Below are positions 17,763 to 23,188 of a stretch of DNA of 32,549 nucleotides, piece after piece (position 1 is the stretch's first letter; each line of letters opens with the position of its first letter). The translations under genes were made by a program, and so were the position numbers. Location: positions 1-32,549 of the forward strand of contig CANRGX010000027.1 of assembly GCA_947630215.1 (NCBI GenBank). Reading direction: 5' to 3'. Below the pieces are notes generated by a model. That model saw nothing but the letters and a program-made list of their open reading frames with translations. It was not told where the DNA came from and made no database searches. Source of the stretch: an uncultured Eisenbergiella sp. GTDB taxonomy: Bacteria > Bacillota > Clostridia > Lachnospirales > Lachnospiraceae.

Positions 17763-18682
17763 TCCGCAATTTCCGCTTTTCTTTGTAAATATTCTTCTAC
17801 GGATGCCACCGCGTTGGCGCCGTCCGCCACCGCCGTCACGATCTGGCGCATCCGCTTGGTCCGGATGTCCCCGGTGGCAAAAATGCCCGGTGCGCTGGTC
17901 ACGCAGTCCTCCCCGGCGATCAGATATCCGTTTTCATCTCTTTTTACCAGTCCCGCAAAGACCTCCGATTCCGGCACGATGCCCACCGCGACGAACACGC
18001 CGTCTACCTCCAGCAGACGCTCCCGTCCGTCCCGATCCTGCACCAGCACGCCCGTCACTTTTCCGTCCCCTCTGATTTCCCGCACCACCGTGTTCCATAC
18101 CGGCTCCACGTTGCCGCAGGCCAACAGCCTGTCCTGCAGGCTTTTGGCGGCGCGGAATTTGTCCCGGCGATGCACGGCGTATACCTTTTTGCAGAGCCGG
18201 GAAAGAAAGATCCCGTCCTCTGCGGCCACATCGCCGCCGCCCACCACCACTACGGTCTTTTCTTTATAAAACGCGCCGTCACAGGTAGCGCAGTAGGAGA
18301 CGCCCCGTCCGGCAAATTCCTCCTCTCCCGGCACTCCCAGCTTGCGGTGGACGGCCCCGGTGGCAAGGATCACCGCCCTGGCCTCATAATCGCCGCTTTC
18401 CGTCCGCACGGTTTTTTTCTCCGCGCCGTCCGTCACGCCGGTCACCCGGGTCTGCAGAAACTGCGCGCCCAGCCGCTTTGCGTGCTCCTCAAACCGCACG
18501 CCCAGATCAAAGCCGTTCTCTCCCGGCAGGCCCAAATAGTTATCCACCTCATAGGTGTTCATCACCTGTCCGCCGCCCATGGGGAGCTTTTCCAGCACCA
18601 GTGTGGAAAGGCCCGCCCTCCGGGCGTACACCGCCGCGCTCAGCCCCGCCGGGCCGGAACCAATAATAATCAGATCGTACAT
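17759..18682 (-). CDS. trxB: Thioredoxin-disulfide reductase
   Basis: This 307-residue flavoprotein reduces thioredoxin with NADPH. FAD binding is shown by DLIIIGSGPAGLSAAVYARRAGL at the N-terminus. The redox-active pair is in GVSYCATCDGAFY, NADPH binding by VVVVGGGDVAAEDGIFLSRL, and FAD again by GIFATGDIRTKRMRQIVTAVADGA near the C-terminus. I chose the ATG at 18680-18682 because GGGAGG sits six bases upstream. The ATG two codons earlier would abut the ribosome binding site. The SDR gene runs divergently from it. I found no convincing -35 for trxB, only TATTAT/TATAAC-like sequence at about 18704-18712. Confidence 0.96.
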   Translation of the reverse strand: MYDLIIIGSGPAGLSAAVYARRAGLSTLVLEKLPMGGGQVMNTYEVDNYLGLPGENGFDLGVRFEEHAKRLGAQFLQTRVTGVTDGAEKKTVRTESGDYEARAVILATGAVHRKLGVPGEEEFAGRGVSYCATCDGAFYKEKTVVVVGGGDVAAEDGIFLSRLCKKVYAVHRRDKFRAAKSLQDRLLACGNVEPVWNTVVREIRGDGKVTGVLVQDRDGRERLLEVDGVFVAVGIVPESEVFAGLVKRDENGYLIAGEDCVTSAPGIFATGDIRTKRMRQIVTAVADGANAVASVEEYLQRKAEIAD

Positions 18683-18711
18683 TGCCATCCTCCCACGTCC
18701 AATGTTATAAT
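18682..18711 (+). promoter_or_regulatory. Sigma-A promoter of the SDR gene
   Basis: TTGCCA (18682-18687), an 18-base spacer and TATAAT (18706-18711), extended by TGT. It overlaps the trxB start codon on the other strand, so the two divergent genes probably interfere with or influence each other. Confidence 0.65.
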
Positions 18712-18777
18712 AACAGCAGAAAAACCGCTGTCTGAAGCTGCGTTTAGTTTACCCCTTTTGGGGAAAGGAAAACCGTC

Positions 18778-19500
18778 ATGAGAAGAAAAACTGCGCTGAT
18801 CACCGGCGCCTCCCGCGGCATCGGCCGCGCCATTGCCCAGGCCTACGGCGCCGCCGGATACGACCTGTTCCTGACCTGTCTTACCTCGAAACAGGCGCTG
18901 CAGGATCTCTGCACCCAGATATCCGGCGCATACGGCGTCTGTACCCACGCCTGCTGCATGGACATGGGGGACTGGCCCAGCGTACAGGATCTCTTTTCCG
19001 GCATCGGAGAGCTGGACGTTCTGATCAACAACGCGGGCATCTCCCATATCGGCCTGCTGTCCGACATGACGCCGCAGCAGTGGCGGCGGGTCATGTCCAC
19101 CAACCTGGACGCCTGCTTTTATACCTGTAAGCTGGCGGCGCAGAAGATGGTGGCGCAGAAACGCGGCCGTATCCTCAACATTTCCTCTGTGTGGGGCATT
19201 TCGGGCGCTTCCATGGAAACCGCCTATTCCGCTTCCAAGGGCGCGCTCAACAGTCTGACCCGGGCGCTGGCCAAAGAACTTGCGCCCAGCAACGTACAGG
19301 TCAACGCCATCGCCTGCGGCGTCATCGATACGGATATGAACCGCTGTTTTTCGGACGAAGAAAGACAGGCCCTCATCGACGCCATCCCGGCGGATCGCTT
19401 CGGCACGCCGGAGGAAGTGGCTGCCCTGGCGCTGCAGCTGGCCGACGCTCCCGCCTACCTGACCGGACAGATCCTGACGCTCGACGGCGGCTTTCTGTGA
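18778..19500 (+). CDS. Short-chain dehydrogenase/reductase, FabG-like
   Basis: This 240-residue SDR has the NAD(P) motif TGASRGIGRAIA at about 9-20, NNAGIS at about 84-89, and the catalytic Ser-Tyr-Lys. The Ser is in LNISSVWG, and Tyr and Lys are in AYSASKGAL. It ends LTGQILTLDGGFL, as FabG proteins do. The nearest assignment is 3-oxoacyl-ACP reductase, but no fatty-acid genes are adjacent, so the substrate is uncertain. It stands alone on the plus strand between trxB and a membrane-protein gene, with its own promoter, an AAAGGA ribosome binding site and a strong terminator. Confidence 0.9.
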   Translation: MRRKTALITGASRGIGRAIAQAYGAAGYDLFLTCLTSKQALQDLCTQISGAYGVCTHACCMDMGDWPSVQDLFSGIGELDVLINNAGISHIGLLSDMTPQQWRRVMSTNLDACFYTCKLAAQKMVAQKRGRILNISSVWGISGASMETAYSASKGALNSLTRALAKELAPSNVQVNAIACGVIDTDMNRCFSDEERQALIDAIPADRFGTPEEVAALALQLADAPAYLTGQILTLDGGFL

Positions 19501-19526
19501 AGCCCGGTTTCATCAAAATCCGTTTC

Positions 19527-19556
19527 AAAAAGGGCCCCCTCACAGGGCCCTTTTTT
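19527..19556. terminator. Bidirectional terminator between convergent genes
   Basis: GGGCCC (19532-19537) pairs with GGGCCC (19545-19550) around a 7-base loop, flanked by AAAAA on the left and TTTTTT on the right. It serves both the plus-strand SDR gene and the minus-strand membrane-protein gene, whose stop codon is two bases away. Confidence 0.92.
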
Positions 19557-19557
19557 A

Positions 19558-19998
19558 TCATTTTTTCCGAACCCCCTTGGGGAACGGCTTGTTTTGCTGC
19601 ATCTGCTGCTGTTTTTGCGCCCGTCCGATGAACTTCTTCAAAAAATAACAGATGTAACCGGTCTGCAGATAGTTGATCTCCATCCCCCAGCCGATCTGTT
19701 TATAAAGAACCAGCTCGGAAACCGCGTAGAGCACAATGTAAGCCAGCGGTATCCAGACGCTGTATCTGGACGGGAAACGGTTGGACTGCCAGCCCACCAC
19801 CCCAATGAAAATCTGATTGAAAATCATCATCAGAAGCAAAAGCCCGTTGACCCGTATGACCTCCGGCATCCGGCCCAGAAGCAGCGGCAGGACAAAAAAC
19901 ATCAGAACCGCAGCCGCGGTAAAAAGGATCAGTCTCTTTTTGTTTTCCGGGGTCAGCGCCAGTTCTTCCTGCTGCTCGGTGTTCTTCTCTTTTTCCAT
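19558..19998 (-). CDS. Hypothetical membrane protein (146 aa)
   Basis: No family is recognised. A charged N-terminal tail (about 1-21) is followed by three hydrophobic segments, at about 22-42, 50-70 and 79-99. A basic, Gln-rich C-terminal tail (KKFIGRAQKQQQMQQNK) ends the protein. The ATG follows GGGAG by about seven bases, and a good promoter lies upstream. It is downstream of greA without a visible terminator in between, so it may also receive read-through from that operon. Confidence 0.75.
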   Translation of the reverse strand: MEKEKNTEQQEELALTPENKKRLILFTAAAVLMFFVLPLLLGRMPEVIRVNGLLLLMMIFNQIFIGVVGWQSNRFPSRYSVWIPLAYIVLYAVSELVLYKQIGWGMEINYLQTGYICYFLKKFIGRAQKQQQMQQNKPFPKGVRKK

Positions 19999-20049
19999 CG
20001 TCTTCTCCCTTCACCTTTGGGACACAAACCGCCTTTTTCTTCCGGATTC

Positions 20050-20078
20050 AGTATACCGCCTTTTCCTGTCTTTTTCAA
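20050..20078 (-). promoter_or_regulatory. Sigma-A promoter of the 146-aa membrane protein gene
   Basis: TTGAAA (20073-20078), a 17-base spacer and TATACT (20050-20055), located between the greA stop and the membrane-protein start. Confidence 0.75.
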
Positions 20079-20117
20079 GTAGAACCGTATGCTGCGCTGC
20101 CCGGCTGCCGTCCGCCC

Positions 20118-20618
20118 TCAAAAGCTGCGGATGGCGTCGCCGTCGTCGCCGGTCTTCTCGATAGAACGGATCTGCACATAATAGCCCGCGTCCCTGCCCA
20201 TCTCCACAAAGACCCGATCCTGCGCCTTGTGTCCCATCAGCGCCTTTCCCAGCGGGGATTCCGTGGAAATCAGCCCCTCCAGGGAGTTTTGGCGCATGGT
20301 CGTCACAATTTTGAAGGTGTCCGTCTCCTGATCTTCCTCAAAATAGACCTCCACCCGGTCATTGATCCCCACCTCGTCCGCCGCGGACACGTCCGAAACC
20401 ACCTCCGCCGTCCGGATCATCCGCTCCAGAAACCGGATGCGGCTCTCGTTGGCATTCTTGAATTTTTTCGCGGCATAGTACTCGAAATTTTCCGACAGAT
20501 CCCCCTGGGCCCTGGCAGTTTTCACATCCTCCAGCGCCTCTTTGCGGACCACCAGTTTCCGGTACTCAATTTCCTCCTGCATTTTTTGGATATCGCTTTG
20601 CGTCAGCTGATTGTGCAT
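20118..20618 (-). CDS. greA: GreA/GreB-family transcription elongation factor
   Basis: This 166-residue protein has the Gre layout. An N-terminal coiled coil (about 1-80) carries the tip signature ARAQGDLSENFEY, whose acidic residues enter the RNA polymerase channel. A C-terminal FKBP-like domain contains SPLGKALMGHKAQDRVFVEM. Gre factors stimulate cleavage of backtracked RNA. The sequence is more divergent than a typical housekeeping GreA, for example KTGDDGDAIRSF at the C-terminus, so it may be a second Gre paralogue dedicated to this operon. It is the last gene of the unit headed by the GTPase-nuclease fusion, 25 bases after the phosphodiesterase gene. Confidence 0.88.
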   Translation of the reverse strand: MHNQLTQSDIQKMQEEIEYRKLVVRKEALEDVKTARAQGDLSENFEYYAAKKFKNANESRIRFLERMIRTAEVVSDVSAADEVGINDRVEVYFEEDQETDTFKIVTTMRQNSLEGLISTESPLGKALMGHKAQDRVFVEMGRDAGYYVQIRSIEKTGDDGDAIRSF

Positions 20619-20643
20619 CTTCTTTTCCGGTTCCTTTCTAACC

Positions 20644-21444
20644 TCAAGGTCTGAAGCCCTCGAATATAAAATAATCGTAGTAGTCCCGGCACTCCTCCAG
20701 CTGTCCGGGACTTTTCACCGTCCAGGCCACGGATGGGCAGCGGTACAGACGCCGGCACAGATTTTTGGAAAGCGCCCGCCGGGCGCGGCAGTCGTAGGCG
20801 ATAAAATCGGGCCGGGTCAGAAAATTGGTCAGCAGAAAGCGCATGATATAATGCACCACGTTTTTCTGGCCGTCGTCCCGCTGGAAATTCATGGAAAGCT
20901 GTCCCCGGCAGATTTGGGGATAGTGGCGTTTATACCAGAACAGAACCCCCGGGTAAAAGGATTCCACGCAGTAAACCCCCCGGTAGTTTTGCAGGATTTC
21001 CTGCGTTTTTTGACAAATATCGCTATTTTTCTTGTATTTCAGTTCCACGATCAAAGGCACGCGGCCGTTCACCAGCCGCAGCACATCGGTAAAAAGCGGG
21101 ATATGCTGGTCGCTGCCGTAGACGGGAAACTGCCGCAGCTGCTCGTAGGGAAACGAGTCGATCTGCCCCTCTCTCCCGCAGAGCCGCTTCAGATCCAGAT
21201 CGTGGGCCACCACGACCTGACCGTCCTTTGTCAACTGCACATCCAGTTCGATGCCGTATCCGGCTTCCACCGCCTTTTGGAAAGCGGCGAGGGTATTCTC
21301 CGGCGCGTCCGATTCGTTGTCGTGCAGCCCCCGGTGCGCGTAATAGACTTTTGGCATCCGCGCCGGACGGTGCGTCAGCCGCGGACAGATGGCAAACAGA
21401 TACGCGCCCGCCGCCATGCCGGCCTTCCACAGTTTCTTTTTCAT
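20644..21444 (-). CDS. Glycerophosphodiester phosphodiesterase family protein
   Basis: This 266-residue GDPD TIM-barrel enzyme hydrolyses glycerophosphodiesters to glycerol-3-phosphate and an alcohol. Motifs are YYAHRGLHDNESDAPENTLAAF, with the catalytic first His, then GIELDVQLTKDGQVVVAHD, with metal ligands and the second catalytic His. VPLIVELKYKKN and the C-terminal VAWTVKSPGQLEE complete the barrel. The hydrophobic N-terminus (LWKAGMAAGAYLFAICP) may anchor it to the membrane. AGGAGG lies five bases before the ATG. Its link to the translation-related genes upstream is unclear; it may respond to membrane lipid turnover under the same stress. Confidence 0.9.
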   Translation of the reverse strand: MKKKLWKAGMAAGAYLFAICPRLTHRPARMPKVYYAHRGLHDNESDAPENTLAAFQKAVEAGYGIELDVQLTKDGQVVVAHDLDLKRLCGREGQIDSFPYEQLRQFPVYGSDQHIPLFTDVLRLVNGRVPLIVELKYKKNSDICQKTQEILQNYRGVYCVESFYPGVLFWYKRHYPQICRGQLSMNFQRDDGQKNVVHYIMRFLLTNFLTRPDFIAYDCRARRALSKNLCRRLYRCPSVAWTVKSPGQLEECRDYYDYFIFEGFRP

Positions 21445-21477
21445 ATTCTCCTCCTATCCGGGACCCGATCTGTTTTT

Positions 21478-22023
21478 TCACCGGTTGTCCTGCCTGCCCC
21501 AGATCTCTCCCGCTTTAAATCCCAGAATCATCAGTTCCAGCATCTGCGGATCGTACTGCCTGTATTTCAGATAGTAATACAGCGTATCCAGATAGTTTAA
21601 AAACGCCCTTTTGTCCTCCTGGGCCAGCACCAGCCCCTTTTGCTCCTTTACCAGAAAGGCCGCAATGCGGGAGAACACGAATTTTTCGTTCACAAAGGCC
21701 AGTACGTCGTCCTGCTGGCTCTCCGCTATCACCTGCAAAGGCTTGCGCCGCAGAAGCCAGAAGCTCTCATAGGCCATTACCTTGATCTCGTTGATATGGT
21801 GAATGTGATGGAATTTTTTCAGCCGCGACACGTCCGAAAAATAGTCCAGCACCGCGTGCATCAGAAGCACCTCGTTGACGACCGTCTGTCCGGACAAATT
21901 CTGACTCTCCAGAAAATCCAGACACTCCTTATACAGGAAAGCGTACCGGCTGCTGATGACGTCGTCTCCAAATTCGTCCAGCAGTTCTCCGTAGTTTAAA
22001 TACACGCTCTCAATGTTCTTCAT
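21478..22023 (-). CDS. Hypothetical helical protein (181 aa) of the GTPase-nuclease operon
   Basis: No family is recognised. The protein appears entirely alpha-helical and soluble, with a His-rich stretch (KKFHHIHHINEIK) near residue 70. Many Tyr, Leu and Phe residues occur in the C-terminal half (YLDTLYYYLKYRQYD). I chose the ATG at 22021-22023, with AAGGGG nine bases upstream; the frame stays open to 22056. This start lies inside the end of the preceding 76-residue gene (14-base overlap), indicating translational coupling. Conserved position between a (p)ppGpp synthetase gene and a phosphodiesterase gene would be its best functional clue. Confidence 0.72.
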   Translation of the reverse strand: MKNIESVYLNYGELLDEFGDDVISSRYAFLYKECLDFLESQNLSGQTVVNEVLLMHAVLDYFSDVSRLKKFHHIHHINEIKVMAYESFWLLRRKPLQVIAESQQDDVLAFVNEKFVFSRIAAFLVKEQKGLVLAQEDKRAFLNYLDTLYYYLKYRQYDPQMLELMILGFKAGEIWGRQDNR

Positions 22024-22240
22024 GGCATTGTTCCCCTTCCAGATGCAGGATGTCATAGCCCAGTTTGGTCTTTAGAAAATTGGAATAGCTGTTCATTCCC
22101 CGGTATTCTATGGTTCCATAGCGGGTCTGGGAGGTGTCCCCCAAAAGATGCTGTTTGATCCTGCCTTCCTTGGTCAGAAGCAGCATCCGCCCCGCGCTCT
22201 CAAAAATACCGGCGGGTATGCCCATAAACGTATTTTGCAT
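22010..22240 (-). CDS. Hypothetical small protein (76 aa) of the GTPase-nuclease operon
   Basis: No family is recognised. From the ATG at 22238-22240 the protein has 76 residues and no membrane segment. It contains GIPAGIFESAGRMLLLTKEGRIKQHLLG-like hydrophobic-basic sequence early and a Cys/His-containing tail (EGEQCHEEH). The start is decided by a very strong AGGAGG four bases upstream. An in-frame GTG nine codons earlier overlaps the synthetase stop and lacks a ribosome binding site. It lies 23 bases after the alarmone synthetase gene and overlaps the next gene by 14 bases. Confidence 0.7.
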   Translation of the reverse strand: MQNTFMGIPAGIFESAGRMLLLTKEGRIKQHLLGDTSQTRYGTIEYRGMNSYSNFLKTKLGYDILHLEGEQCHEEH

Positions 22241-22263
22241 AGTTCCTCCTGTTCCTTTGTCCC

Positions 22264-23175
22264 TCACCGGGAAATTACCAGTTGGATCGCGTCCTCCACC
22301 GTGGCGATCTGCTCCGGTTCAATCCGGGAAACCACCTTGCGGCGGGGCACATATTCCCTGCGCACCTCCACCACCGAACGCTTGTCGGGAAACGCGTCTC
22401 CCGGCACCTGGCTGAGCCGCCGGTAAAAGGACGCCATTTCGTCGCCCATGCCCGCCAGCCGGTTCAAAAGCTCCGAAAACTCCGTCAGCATGGGATCCTG
22501 TTTCTTGTAAGGATAGAGGATGTGATGGTCGATCTCTCCCCATCCCTCCTCAAACAGCGTCCGCACCTGCACCTCCAGATAGACGCCCCGGTATTTCAGA
22601 ATATAGTGTACGGAACGATAATACTTCTGGTCGTAAATGTGGTCGCTGGAAATCCAGTCGGCGTAAATGTCCCCGAAATCGCCGGGCCTCATATGCACCT
22701 TGGGCGCTTCCGCCATATAGCAGTCCCGCTCGTCGGAAAAATCCTTCAGCGCGTCGTTGACATACCATTCCTGCCGGTTTTCAAAATGGGCGGTGAGATA
22801 TTTGTGAAAGATCACCCAGTTTTCCCGGTACAGCAAAATCCCGCGAAAGCCGATGAGATCCGTCACAAACCGCATATAATTCTCCCGGTTCAGATCCCGG
22901 TACTTCAAATAATTTTCAATTCTGCGGCGAATGATTTTCTCCACCAGGTGTTCCGGCGTCTTTACCCGGGTGCGGTAGGAATGCAGTCCCGCCTCCTCCT
23001 CCCGGTTCTCAATATATTCCCGCACGAACAGATCGCGGATCCGGTACAGCTGCTCCAGGCGTCCCTCGTAATCCTGCGCGATGGCGCACAGTTCCTCCCA
23101 GGAAATGGCCGCCTCCTCAAACTGGGCCTGGGTGATCGCGTACTTTTTCAGAAATTCCGCACAATCCATCTGCAT
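22264..23175 (-). CDS. RelA/SpoT-domain (p)ppGpp synthetase (small alarmone synthetase-like)
   Basis: This 303-residue protein has a synthetase domain at about 55-222 and no HD hydrolase domain, TGS domain or ACT domain. Motifs are YRTRVKTPEHLVEKIIRR (68-84), DLIGFRG (106-112) with the catalytic Asp, YYRSVHYIL (185-193) with the GTP-stacking Tyr, and EVQVRT (201-206) with the second catalytic Glu. It should transfer pyrophosphate from ATP to GTP or GDP. It is longer than typical small alarmone synthetases, with an N-terminal helix region and an unassigned C-terminal tail of about 80 residues. Its AAAGGAG ribosome binding site overlaps the stop codon region of the GTPase-nuclease gene 13 bases away, implying coupled translation. 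Confidence 0.88.
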   Translation of the reverse strand: MQMDCAEFLKKYAITQAQFEEAAISWEELCAIAQDYEGRLEQLYRIRDLFVREYIENREEEAGLHSYRTRVKTPEHLVEKIIRRRIENYLKYRDLNRENYMRFVTDLIGFRGILLYRENWVIFHKYLTAHFENRQEWYVNDALKDFSDERDCYMAEAPKVHMRPGDFGDIYADWISSDHIYDQKYYRSVHYILKYRGVYLEVQVRTLFEEGWGEIDHHILYPYKKQDPMLTEFSELLNRLAGMGDEMASFYRRLSQVPGDAFPDKRSVVEVRREYVPRRKVVSRIEPEQIATVEDAIQLVISR

Positions 23176-23188
23176 ACATAAACTCCTT

